Shown here one piece after another: positions 36,614 to 49,500 of a stretch of 64,000 nt of DNA. Origin of the DNA: Phascolomyces articulosus (taxonomy: Eukaryota; Mucoromycota; Mucoromycetes; Mucorales; Lichtheimiaceae). The notes under the pieces are model-generated. The model was given only the letters and a program-made list of their open reading frames with translations. It searched no databases and was not told the origin of the DNA. Location: the NCBI GenBank assembly GCA_025677815.1, contig JAIXMP010000014.1, positions 620,001 to 684,000 on the forward strand, in the 5' to 3' direction. Both the position numbers and the translations under genes were made by a program. Position 1 is the stretch's first letter, and every line of letters begins with the position of its first letter.

Positions 36614-36832
36614 CACTATGGGAAAGAAACTTGTTAAATCTTGTTCAACCTGGCAATTTAATAAAATTTTATCAAGTAGGTATTTTACTAGGCCTATAAC
36701 AAGCTACTAGTTAACCACATTATTATTTTTCAACTTGTAACTTGTTTTGGGCCTATTAATAAGTCTATTTGGAACCAATTTTATTGAAATTGCCAGAATG
36801 AACAAGGTTTAACAAGTTTCTCTTGCGTAGTG
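36614..36832. mobile_element. 219-bp foldback (palindromic) MITE-like element, CACTA...TAGTG ends
   Basis: The two halves are imperfect inverted copies over their full length. The left arm begins CACTATGGGAAAGAAACTTG; the reverse complement of the right end begins CACTACGCAAGAGAAACTTG. Both continue with TTAAA-CTTGTTCA, CTGGCAATTT, AATAAAATT, then TAGGCC and AACAAG-TAC-AGTT. Arms are about 109 bp, roughly 75-80 percent identical by eye. There is no coding capacity. The terminal pentamer resembles CACTA (CMC) transposons. No clear target-site duplication is seen: the left flank ends ATC and the right flank starts CAC. Confidence 0.75.
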
Positions 36833-37019
36833 CACTGTATATAATCAATTGATAAAAAAGTCCACCGTGTTAAGAACCTTTCATTTTTTTTATTCTACTG
36901 GTCGAATAGAAGGATAATGATTGGTCTCCTATAATATCCATATATGCATGAAAGAGCATCTTAACACCAACGTTATTTTATTTGTTTTTTTTTATAATAC
37001 GGAATAGCCAAACAACTAT

Positions 37020-37400
37020 TGTATATAGTATCCATTACATTTAGTGATCTTTGGTTGCGGCAATAGGTAATGTACATATTGTTTATTTCTTTTTGAAATT
37101 TTCATTTTTTGGAGAAAAAAGTTAATATCAAGGCAAAAACCACAAGAACGGTCCCAAAAAAAAATTGATGATAGTTACCTTGATTTCACTATTTTTTTCC
37201 CAAAGTTGTTTCGTGATATATCAAAAAAATTGCTTTATATTGAATAGGAAAAACAATGGCTTAGTATTAAAAAAAATATTCCTGATAATGGTTGACCAAA
37301 AAATAAAAAAAGAAAGAGAGATAAAAAAAAATGCGAGAATGGACGTTTAGAGCCATATAAAAGCGATGGCGGCGTTGTAATTGTTTGCTAAGCCCGTACT
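37020..37400 (-). pseudogene. Orphan 5' region of a HET paralogue (promoter plus ~20 codons)
   Basis: Read leftward, this carries the same 5' flank as HET copy 2, then the start ATGTACATTACCTATTGCCG (about 37075-37056) encoding MYITYCRNQRSLNV as in copy 1. Homology ends abruptly after TGGATACTATA near 37020 and runs on into unrelated AT-rich DNA. The rest of the gene is absent. It is therefore a truncated fourth family member, most similar to copy 2 in the flank but with the ancestral TAC at codon 2. Confidence 0.7.
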
Positions 37401-39261
37401 GTACCTAGTCAATGCACATATAGCATTTGACTAATCCCATTTAAGAATACTGTAAAAAGTTCAATTCCTTCATCCTGAACCTGGATAGAAGCAACAGGAA
37501 TTATATACGAATGATGTCTAACTCATTAAATAGGCATCGAGATATTGTTGAATATTGCCCTACTAATGTATTATTAACTATTTGCAATGCAGCATAGAAT
37601 AAGCACATAATATAATTGTGGAAAAAAAAAGAGAAACCATGAATATATAAGGTTATGACATTACATGGTGATGTTCATATACTGCAAGGTGGTACTGTCG
37701 TAACTAAAAGTAATGGTTACTATTATTTCCTTTTTTGAATTACTTTTGTAATACCTTATGGCTGCTGTCGTATTTGCATTTTATTATGGCACGTATTTAT
37801 TATCCATCATCATATTAATTATTCAAACACGTATTGTATTCTCTAGCATTCCGTATACATTATTAATATTAGTTTGACTATATACTTTATTATTATCACA
37901 AGTAGTTGAAAAAGATATAAGTACTCCTCATCATTTAATCAATAAACATTATCTTTTACGTCACTCTTTATTTTATCACTACTCTTTTGATATCTCCATT
38001 TCTATTAGCTTGGTATCAATCGGCCGTATTCATAACGACAATACAAAACAGAATCTTATTTAGCAGCACTCTTCTCAAATCAAATGTAAACCTAATTTTG
38101 ATGGCAGCATCAGTCCATGACACATTTATTTTTGCAAGTACGTCAAACAATTCTTTAGGTTTAAGCTCAAAGTATTTTTATATATATAACGTAACAGCAA
38201 CATATATGTACAGATATATGGATGAAAAAGTCCTAAATCATTTTTGTATTATCAAGGATAAGTAGATTGGAATATAGCAAGAGTAAGAGGCTGTGGTATA
38301 ATGTTTGATGGTGCCATGATGGTGCCAAAGGAACAATAATCAACTTTCAAATCAATATTCCATGATAAAACGTTTTTCATCAAATCATATAATATATCAA
38401 GTTCCATAAAATTTACGTAAAATTTTTCTTGTGAAAGTACTCTATTCTAATGTAATAGTACTAAATAACCAATATATTCTTGGACAAATGATGAAACGCT
38501 CACTTTATACGTATTGTCGAAATCAATAGTAAGACCCAATTTTTTTTTTTGCCTGAATAATGCCATTATTAAAAAAAAAAGAGCACCAATGCCTTTAAAT
38601 GTAATAGCTTATCCCTTTAACATTGATATTAATGACGCTTAACAAGGGTAATACTCATCAATGGACACCATGGAAAAAAAAACGTGTCCAGAAGTGTCAA
38701 AATGTATGTGTAAGAGATGGGCTTTCCAAAATAGACGCAATGATTACAGAACTTTGTAACCGAGGAGGCTCCTCTGTGAACTAAAGACAGAAAATTACTT
38801 GCCCCTCGATTTCAAAGTACTAAACAAATATTTAAATTGACCATTTTTTAGACATGTAAACGAAGTGATGCACATCCTCTACTACCATAGAGCAAAAATG
38901 AGAGAAAGAAGAAGCTATAGAAAAAAATAGAATTGTATAGCATACAAGTCTACCAGTTTTTTTTTAGCATCGGGATATTTTCAGTATTGCTGGTAAGAAA
39001 TATATCTTCTCTTGTTTTACATTACTTTTTATTTAGCCATTATTAAAGATAAGCGATCTCAAGCTGTCGCCGTCAGTATTTATAACTCAAGGAAAATTCG
39101 CTTCAGTATTATTAAAACATCTACTATGTAGTGAGTTAATAATACAGAAGCCTACCAGCCAAAAGCTCCAGCATCATTAATTCGCCACATTCCAAAATTA
39201 GAAAATTTCTAAGTTGAAACAATCAGTCATTTGGGTGGAGATGACCTAGTTTTTATAAAAA
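37401..39261. other. AT-rich intergenic DNA, no supported gene
   Basis: No convincing gene. The N-terminal part of the P450 pseudogene would be expected at the right-hand side of this stretch, but I could not follow its homology left of about 39260. The 37987-38265 frame is not protein-like. Confidence 0.5.
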
Positions 39262-40015
39262 CAAATGAAATCGCTAAAAAATACTGAAACTTGATATTTT
39301 ACGCGAAGAAATTGATAATAGCAAACTCAGTGAAGGGGAGGATGGAATCGACGAACAACGACAACCTGAACTTCGACACCATCAATTAATAAATCTCCCG
39401 TACAATTTGAGCGCTGTCATCAATGAAAGTATGCGACTGAGCTTTGTTGTCGATGGTGGTGTTGAACGAATTGTTGATTGAGATGTGGTTTTGGACGGTC
39501 GAATATTTATTCCACAAGAGGTACTTACTATAAAAAACTTATTAAGATGTACTACCATCATCTTAAGCTGTGGTTCCATCGGTTTACTAACTTCGATTTT
39601 TTCAAAGATGGTTATTCAGTGTATTTTTTCTCCATGCAATGCGACCCAGAATGTTGGCAAAAGTCAAAATAAATTTAAACCAGAACCCTGGATCCATGGA
39701 TCTGATATTCTGGCATATTATGAAACGTTTTTTCCTTTTAGTGCTGGGTATGTATGGATGATGTATATCGTCAGGCAAAGAGAAAGATTGGCTAACGGCA
39801 ATCTAAAATAATTATAATTATTGAGGGGTTTCTTTTTGGTAGATCGAGAAGTTGTACTGGTAAGAAATTTGCCATACATGAAATGAGGGTCACTTTAGCC
39901 AATCTAGCCAAATTTTATGATCTCAACGCCATTCCTGAAGAAATAAAAAAAATCCGATGATCGCCGTGCATTTATCTTTCTTTTTTCAGTCAAGGATAAA
40001 AGTTTCAAAGTTTAA
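39262..40015 (+). pseudogene. Cytochrome P450, C-terminal half, decayed
   Basis: Segments of a fungal P450 occur in order. LDILREEIDNSKL is followed by LPYNLSAVINESMRL, the K-helix with the conserved ExxR (about 39300-39440). DVVLDGRIFIPQE comes just after an in-frame TGA at 39479-39481. A DPECW segment (about 39650) is followed after a frame change by KFKPEPWIHGSDILAYYETF. FPFSAG, then across a GT...AG intron SRSCTGKKFAIHEMR, forms the haem-binding F-x-x-G-x-R-x-C-x-G motif (about 39735-39890). A run of A near 39945 shifts frame before SDDRRAFIF and VKDKSFKV, ending at TAA 40013-40015. The haem cysteine and ExxR persist, but stops and frameshifts make it non-functional. Confidence 0.8.
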
Positions 40016-40544
40016 ATGAAAAGTAGATCGCTTAACTAGATAAAATATATATTAGTAATTTTAAAATGTCATTATCATTATTAAAAAATAAATGTAATAC
40101 CCAAATATACCTCTGTATGTGAAGCTGTAGTAGGAATTAACAATTACGCTATTGTTCCATACATATATAGCTATCGGTTGAATTTTACTGTTCCTATTGA
40201 GATACTATATATCATAATGTTATAATACATTTTTACAAGTATTTAACTGGTAAAAAATATATTACATTAGCAATACATATTAAATTATTATGAGAAAATG
40301 AACATCCAATTCTATCCAGCCCTTTTGAAGGTTCACTGTCAAAGGTGGTGGCAAATTATACTATCCAAAAAAGGAAATCTCAACTTCAATGCCGACGACA
40401 AGAAAAATTTTACTTTTTTTTTTTCTCTCTGCGGAATTGAAGTGTCAAAAAAAACTTTGTTTCATTCAAAACCACAAACTTTTTTTTATAAATAACAAAC
40501 CTTGGTACGGGGGCGAAAGCATATAGAGTGGTTTTCATTACACA
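40016..40544. promoter_or_regulatory. Upstream region of MDN1 with an RRPE-like site
   Basis: AT-rich region upstream of midasin. GAAAAATTTT at about 40402-40411, some 135 bp before the ATG, matches the core of the ribosomal RNA processing element (RRPE), which in yeasts marks ribosome-biogenesis genes. A T-rich pyrimidine tract follows at 40412-40430. I saw no PAC element (GATGAG). In DNA this AT-rich the match could be chance. Confidence 0.3.
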
Positions 40545-43500
40545 ATGACGGATACAGATATAATCATGACGCCTGCACAACCCGACCATAATAATGATCT
40601 TTACAATCCATTGGCTTTTGATTTACCAACAGCTGTTCGTCAGTTGCTACCAACTATTCATAATAATACACCTAACAATAATACAAATACGGCGATCAAT
40701 ATCTCATTACTCGAACAATATGTTAACGATCCAACCTCAGTACCTGGATCCCATGTGCTGGACACCTTATCCATTTGTCTTTTTCATTCCTCTTTTACTC
40801 GATCCATGATCTCGCTCTTTCGTCCGATCGTCCTAGATCTGGTTGCTCGATGGGCAACACCTGCATTCCTTCAAGAACCCAACGCTGTACATAGAATAGA
40901 ATGGGTTGCAAAAGCATTTAGCATTGTATTACCAATTGTACCCCAAGTAAAAAGGTGTGTGTTCTTTCTCCCTTTTCCTTTTTATACTTTCTGGATAATG
41001 ATTCTTATTTGGATGAAGGGGCATATTTTTACTAACAGATGTAATTATTTAGCTTGGCTGTAACATATTTCATTAACTCACCATCATTATTTGAACGATT
41101 GAATCATTTACCACATAACATGGAGGTAATAAATATATTTATGATTAGAGGAAGGAATGAATCAAAAGAAAAGAAAAACAAGAAAAGACTAATATATCAA
41201 ATATGGATATTTATTATTAGGATAATACTGCATCTACAACAGCAACGACTGGTGATGATTTACAAGACCTTTTATTAACGACATACCGACTCTTATCGTT
41301 TTCTACATCTACCTTTGCACCACTTTGGAATTGGGGACCCATGGTGGAATTGTTAAAGTCTCCAAGTGAAAGTATCCGCTATCTTACAATTCTTTGTTTA
41401 AGCAAAGCCTACGGATTAAGTGATTTACAAACAAAATCATTGTTGGGCCCGAATGACGAACCTCTTATGATTACCGTGGATGGAACAAGAGTAAATTTAC
41501 GAATGCTTCGGTAATACATCAAAAAGAAGAAAGATCTTGACAGTTTTTGAATTTGTGTAACTTATGTTTTTCTTTATCATATGTAAATGGATAATTAGAT
41601 TATGGGAGGAACAAAATTTGGCACAACAACAGCTTGAATTGGCACAAAACAATTATACAACGACACAACATTATATTCAAGACAAGGATTTATCATCACT
41701 CACCTGCAATTTGTGTGGTATCTTGTTACCCAAAACTTCAAATCATCATAATTCAACTTCTACTGCACAACTTGTATTGACCGAAACGACAACAAGAAAT
41801 TTGAATACCCTCAGTTTAGCCTTGTCTATTGGTGCACCTACATTTTTAGAAGGTGTCACGGGTGCAGGAAAAACATCTATTGTTGAAGAATTGGCAAATA
41901 GATCGGGAAGATCAGATCGTAAGTAATTTTTTTTAGAAATATTTTTATTTATTGGAGGTGAAAGGAAAAAAATGCTTTGTTTGGACATGATATATTAAAT
42001 TAATATGTTTACTTGTAAATTAGAATTGATCAAAATTCATCTTGGCGATCAAACAGATCCCAAGGTATTGCTTGGGACCTATGTTTCTACATCAACACCT
42101 GGATCATTCCGATGGCAACCTGGTGTCTTGACAACTGCTGTACAAGAAGGACGATGGGTATTGATTGAAGATATTGATCTTGCTCCAGCAGAAGTAATTT
42201 CAGTATTACTTCCATTACTTGAAACACGACAGCTCTTTATCCCATCACGAGGAGAAAAGATCACAGCAAAAGAAGGATTTCAACTTTTTGGTACTCGATC
42301 TTTCATCCCATCCCGATCATCATCCAGTAAACGACAGCATCAGCTTGTATCTGGTGCCAACTTGTGGACTAGAGTGCACATTGAACCTTTATCCATGGAG
42401 GAATTGGAGACAGTGATTCGTGAAAAATTTCATCATATTGGTAACTTTTCAATTCACGTCATGCGTTTATTCCAAGCTGTCATCAACATCTATCAAGATC
42501 CAAATTTCTCCACCTTATCCTCCATAGGTCGTTATATCTCAACACGTGATTTGATGAAATGGTGTCATCGTATTAATACACGACTTAATACGGATTTGAA
42601 TGGACATGCTGATATTGAATCAGCTATGGATATGGCAATACGAGAAGATTTGTTTAGTGAAGCAATTGATTGTTTTTGTGGCATGATTCCTGATTATCCA
42701 ACATGGGTGACTGTACTCGAACGTGTAGGTGAACCACTCCAACTCTCAGCTGAATATGTTCGCAACTATGTTGATCAACGCAAACCAGCATTACGCCAAA
42801 CAGAAGCTCAAGTTGTTATTGGACGTGCTGATCTTTCATCCATCAAAGGCAAATCAGTGAAACGAGGACCTAAACGGCCTTTTGCTACTACAGGTCATGC
42901 ACTTCGACTTCTCGAACGTATTTCTGTGTGTGTTTTATTAAACGAACCTATTTTGCTCGTTGGTGAAACAGGTACTGGTAAAACTACAGTTGTACAGCAA
43001 TTAGCAGACATGCTGAACCAAAACTTGGTGGTGGTCAACTTATCACAACAATCTGACAGCTCCGATTTACTTGGTGGTTTCAAGCCTGTCGAAGGAAAGA
43101 TTCTTGCCATGCCACTTAAGGAGACGTTAGAAGACTTATTCGAACGTACCTTCAAGTCAGATGAAAAGAATATCAAATTTTTGGATACTGTTCGCAAGGC
43201 ATTTGTACGTCAAAATTGGAAATATTATGTTGCTTTGCTTCAACATGCCATCAAGACATCACAAGTTCAATTTACCAGAGAAAGTAAAGGCGAATCCAAG
43301 AAGCAATCGCCTCCTGAACTTCGCAAGGCATGGAAAACATTCCAAAAGCAAGTCATCGATTTTGAAATACAACAAACTCAGGCTGAAAACAATTTTGTGT
43401 TTAATTTCATGGAAGGGTCTTTGGTTAAGGCTGTAAGACGAGGTGACTGGATTCTTTTGGATGAAATTAATTTGGCAACGACAGAAACACTTGAATGTTT

Positions 43501-46500
43501 ATCTGGGTTATTACAAGATGCAGAAGGGTCATTATTATTGACCGAAAAGGGCGATGTTGAACCCATCCAACGCCATCCAAACTTTAGACTCTTTGCATGT
43601 ATGAATCCAGCTACAGATGTTGGAAAACGTGATTTACCACCAGGTCTCCGTAATCGATTTACCGAATTTTATGTGCATCCACCAGATCAACGTTATGAAG
43701 ACTTGTTGCAGATTGTTCGACGTTATATGGGCAAAATCGCAGTTTCTGACGAACGATCATGTGATGATGTTGCCGAATTTTATCTTGAAGCCAAAAAATT
43801 AACCCAACAACATCAACTCGTTGATGGTGCTAACCAACGTCCACATTTTAGTATGCGTACTTTATCTCGTGCATTAACTTATGTTGTCCAGATCTATCCA
43901 ACCTATGGTCTTCGTCGTTCTCTATATGAAGGTTTTTGTATGACTTTCTTGACACAACTCAATAAGGAGAGTGAAGCTTTGATGCGACAATTAATTTACA
44001 AAACAATCTTACGTGGTGTCAAGAACCCAGTTCATTTGATTTCACAAATTCCAGCTCAACCTTCTGATGATTTTATCCAATTTGGTTACTTTTGGCTCGA
44101 ACAAGGACAATATGAACCCAATGATGATGGTCATTATATTTTGACACAATCTGTTGAAACGAATCTGTACAATCTTGCTCGTGTTATCATGTCTCGAAAA
44201 TTCCCTGTTCTCATCCAAGGTCCTACCTCTGCTGGTAAAACTAGTATGATTGAATACTTGGCTAAAAAGACAGGTCATCGATTTGTCCGTATTAACAATC
44301 ACGAACACACTGATCTGCAAGAATACCTTGGTACATATGTCTCCAACAATCAAGGCAAACTTGTTTTTCAAGAAGGTGTTTTGGTGGAAGCTTTGAGAAA
44401 TGGTTATTGGATTGTTTTGGATGAATTGAATTTGGCTCCCTCTGATGTACTTGAAGCCCTCAATCGTCTTTTGGATGATAACCGTGAACTCTTGATACCC
44501 GAAACACAAGAGGTGGTGAAACCTCATCCACATTTCATGTTATTTGCTACTCAGAACCCGGCTGGCCTTTATGGCGGTCGTAAGGCTTTATCTAGAGCTT
44601 TTAGAAATCGTTTCTTGGAATTGCATTTCGATGATATACCCCAGGACGAATTGGAAATGATTCTTTCGCAACGGTGTCAAATTGCTCCTTCTTATTGTAA
44701 AAAATTAGTACAAGTGTACAAGTCCTTGATGGAACATCGCAAGAGTTCTCGTCTTTTTGAACAAAAGCACAGTTTCATTACACTCCGTGATCTTTTCCGA
44801 TGGGCAGGCCGTGATCCAAATGGATACCAAGAATTGGCGGAGCATGGTTACATGTTATTGGCAGAACGATGTCGCAAGGATGAAGAGAAGAAGGTGGTAA
44901 AACAAGTATTGGAAGCAGTCATGAAAGTCAAGTTGGATGAAAATGAAATGTATGATTGTGAACGTTTGGAAGAATTTGCCATATATGACAAGATCTTGCG
45001 TGAAAAATCGGCAGATACCAAGCTGGTGTGGACCAAAGCAATGCGACGTTTGTTTAGTTTGGTAGCTCGTTGTTTACGTTACAAGGAACCTGTATTACTT
45101 GTGGGCGAAACAGGCTGTGGCAAAACTACCGTGTGTCAAATGCTTGCAGAAACATTTAATCGGGAATTACATATTGTCAATTGTCATCAAAATACTGAAA
45201 CTGGTGATTTGTTGGGTGGCCAACGTCCTGTTCGCCACCATGACACGGACCAACTATTTGAATGGCATGATGGTCCTTTGGTGCAAGCGTTACGTGGTGG
45301 TCATTTGTTCTTGCTTGATGAAATCTCCTTGGCAGATGATTCAGTATTAGAACGTCTTAACTCTGTTCTTGAACCTAGTCGATTATTGGTTTTAGCCGAA
45401 AAGGGTGGTAAACATGTTGAAGAATTGTATGGACAGGAAGGATTTCAATTTTTGGCAACCATGAATCCTGGTGGTGATTATGGTAAAAAGGAACTTTCAC
45501 CGGCTTTACGTAATCGATTTACTGAAATTTGGGTCCCCTCAGTGACGGATCGTGATGATTTAACCATGATTATTGACGAACAATTGGCTGCCCATCCTGC
45601 TTTGAAAGGCTATGGCGGAAAAATGCTTGACTTTATTGAATGGTTTACACAATCCTTAGGTCAAACACGTACAGTAGTGAGTTTACGTGATATCTTGTCA
45701 TGGGTTCGATTTATACAAGCTGGTGTCGTTGAACGTCTTTTGGATCCAGACATGACTTTTGCTCATGGTGGATGTTTGGTTCTTTTGGATGGTCTGGGTT
45801 CCCATGGTGCATCTGGCTCATTCCTTAGCGGTGATACTCTTCGAGAATTTAGATTAAAATGTTTGCGCCGGCTTGCCAACCAACCTGAAGCAGCTAACGA
45901 AGAAGCCATCTTGGGTGAAACACAAGGACAGGTTCGCCTTTCCGATGATGATTTCTCCATCGGTCCTTTCCAAATCGAACGTGGTCCATTGGGTAAAGCC
46001 AATATCAAGTTTACTTTACTTGCTCCTACCACAGCTAATAATGCCATGCGAGTTGCTCGTGCAATGCAACTCAAGAAGCCCATCTTGCTTGAAGGTAGTC
46101 CGGGTGTCGGTAAAACCAGTCTTGTTTCTGCTCTAGCAGCAGCTGCAGGTCATCGCCTCGTACGTATCAATTTGTCTGAACAAACGGATCTGATGGATCT
46201 TTTCGGTTCTGATTTACCTGTGGAAGGTGGCAACAGTGGTGAATTTGCATGGCGTGATGCTCCCTTCTTACAAGCCATGAAACAAGGTGATTGGGTTCTT
46301 TTGGATGAGTTGAACTTGGCATCTCAATCTGTATTGGAAGGTTTGAATTCTTGTTTGGATCACCGTGGTGCAGTGTATATTCCTGAATTGGATCGTGAAT
46401 TCTTTTGTGCTCAAGGATTCCGTGTTTTTGGTGCTCAAAATCCATTGCAACAAGGTGGTGGCCGTAAAGGTTTACCTAAATCTTTTGTCAACCGATTTAC

Positions 46501-49500
46501 GCAAGTCTACGTTGAACATCTTACAGCCGACGATTTGTTGTTTATTTGCGGCCATTTGTTCCCTCAATTTGATGCTCAAACTTTGAAACAAATGATTGAG
46601 TTCAATACTCACATGTATGAAGAAACCATGATCCGTTGTCGATTCGGACGAAAGGGTAGCCCTTGGGAATTCAATTTGCGTGACGTTTTCCGTTGGCTTG
46701 AATTGATGCAAAAGGATAATGTGACTGAACCATCGGAATATCTCGAAACGATTTATTTGCAACGTATGCGTACTCGTGAAGATCGTATCAAGGTGATTGA
46801 ATTGTACGAACAAGTGTTTGACAGCAAATACACGCGATCTGTCCATCCAAATTACCATGTCGCACCAGATCAATTAGTGGTTGGTCATTCATGTCTTCCT
46901 CGTTTGGCTCAAAAATCGACACCTCATTTGGATGAGCACATATTGCATACTTTCTTGGCACCTCTCGAAGCTCTGATGAAATGCGTGGAATCAGGGTGGA
47001 TGGCTATTGTGACAGGTCCTTCAGCTTCAGGCAAAACCTCACTTGTGCGCTTGTTGAGTCGATTGACAGGTAATCGATTGCAAGAGTTTGCCATGAACAG
47101 CAGTGTCGATACAATGGAATTATTGGGTGGATTTGAACAAGTAGATCTTAATCGACACAGACAAGTGGTAATGGATGCTTTGGAGCGTCTTACTAGTCGA
47201 TTAATCCGAGCACTTTTAATGACACAACAGCAAGAACTATTGCAACATGTACGTCACTTGAATGATGCATGGTTTACACTCAAGACTCAACAACATATGT
47301 TATCTCAACAGTCCGATGGCAACCAACAACAATTAGATTATGCCTTATTGGAAAATATTGTCGAACAATTGTATCAGACCTCTCAACGTGTAGATCCAGA
47401 TGCTATGGAAGAAATCAAATTCATAGTGGAAGCTGCCAAGGACCTTCAAAAATTGGAAAAGAGCAGTGTTGCTGGTAAATTCGAATGGATTGATGGTTTG
47501 TTGATCCATGCTCTTGAACAAGGTCACTGGCTTTTGATTGATAATGCCAATTTATGTAACCCTTCCGTCTTGGATCGTCTCAATCCATTGTTTGAAAATG
47601 ATGGTGTATTGATGGTAAACGAACGTGGTTTAATTGATGGCCAAGTCAAGGTAATCAAACCTCATCCCAATTTCCGTATGTTCATGACGGTGGATCCTAA
47701 TAATGGTGAATTATCACGTGCTATGCGAAACCGTGGTATTGAAATTTCGTTGGTGGATGCCAATTGGAACATAACTGATGTAGAAGATGCAACCAAGTTG
47801 GTTAATGGTTTGGGTCTTCGTGGTTCGCGTATGCCGATTTTGTTGAATGAATTACAAGCTACAGCCAATGCATCAATGCGTAATAATAAGGGTTCTGTGC
47901 GTGATTATTTGATGTTGGCTACTTATATCATGGAACGGTTACAACGTGGTCAATCCCTCAAGGCAGCCATCCAAGCTTCGTATCATCATGTGTTTATGGA
48001 AGATGCACCAGAGATGGAAATTCCAGATGTATTGGAACAAGTATTATCACCTACAAATTGTCCTTACTTTATTGGTGGTGCAACTCTGGATCAAGACTCT
48101 AACTTGGCTATTGTGTCAGTGCAAGGTGCCTATTTGTTATATCTCTTGCAACAACCTGAATTGGATGAAAAACGCATTGAAGTAGCTATTGATTACTTTT
48201 TGGAAGGTTTGCTTGGTGAAGATGCAAATTTGCGATTACACTGGTTGGCCTATATCGCAGAGCATTCATCATTATCTAATACCTCTGCTGTTGACCGTGT
48301 TATGCAACTTTTGAAATCTGTTTGTAAACATCAAATATTCTATGAATATACCCATGATCGATCGAACAAGGTGATTTTACTTTCTTTAATATGTACTATC
48401 TTAATTATAATTTAGTAGCTATGATTATTTATATTAATATATCTATATAGATTCTTCAAAAGGCATATAAATTGGTTATTCGATTATGCAAGAATGAGCA
48501 CACAGTCAAGGCTGTCCAAAAGGCTACAATGCGCCTCAAGTTGGGTAGTATGACAGCACTGCAGCAATCATACGGTTTCCAAGATGGTCGTTTGACAGAA
48601 GCTCAGCTTTTACATCCTATTGTGAAAAAGATTGCTTCATTCTTTAAAACAGTTGATTATGCTTTTTCTCAATGGATCTCCAACAAGGCATCTTATCATC
48701 ATTGCGGCGTTGAATTCTTTGATCGGTTAAATCAAATTCTTGACACACGTGATTTTGCTTGGCGTATTGCAGATGCGCGTCCACTCAGTCTTGACAACTA
48801 TTTGAATATTTTGCGCTTGATCCAAGCATTGGTCCAAGGTTTGGATTTTGCAAAGATCATTTCGGACGTTATCGATGATACTATGGGTGGGTTCGATTTT
48901 GAAACTTGTCGATCCATGAAGGCTTTATGGCAATATTTTGCTCCTGCTACTTTGGCATCCCAGACTTTGTTTGATGTGGAACAAGAATTACGCAAACTGA
49001 GTGCACAGATGGACTCTTACCAACATTCAGGTAAAATAAAAAGCATTGACGCAACTTTATTTTTTTATTTGTTGTTACGGGGTTATGGAATAAAGATACT
49101 CATACTAGTGGTATTATTAATTTTTAGATCATCATTTGGCAGTAACAGATCCTGTCTTGCACACTCCATTAGAAACCAAAGAAACCATTGTGGAAGGGTT
49201 GGCAACTCTTTATGCTGTGGACGAGAGTGATGATAAGCAAGCATTAAAATTGGGTAAATCGCTTACCCAATTGCCAGAGGTAAAAAAAAAAAAAAAGATC
49301 AATCTTTTGGTGAAGATTTTTTTGTAAACGAAATGGCTAATTTTTTTTTTGATGGGATGGTATATAGCTTGTCAAGAGGCAACTTGAAAAAGAAATCGAT
49401 ACTGGTATTACACATACTGCGTGGGATACTGCTTTAATTCCACTTTTGGATTACACAAGTACTGTGAAGGAAATGGAGCTTGTGGGTGACCTTTATATGG

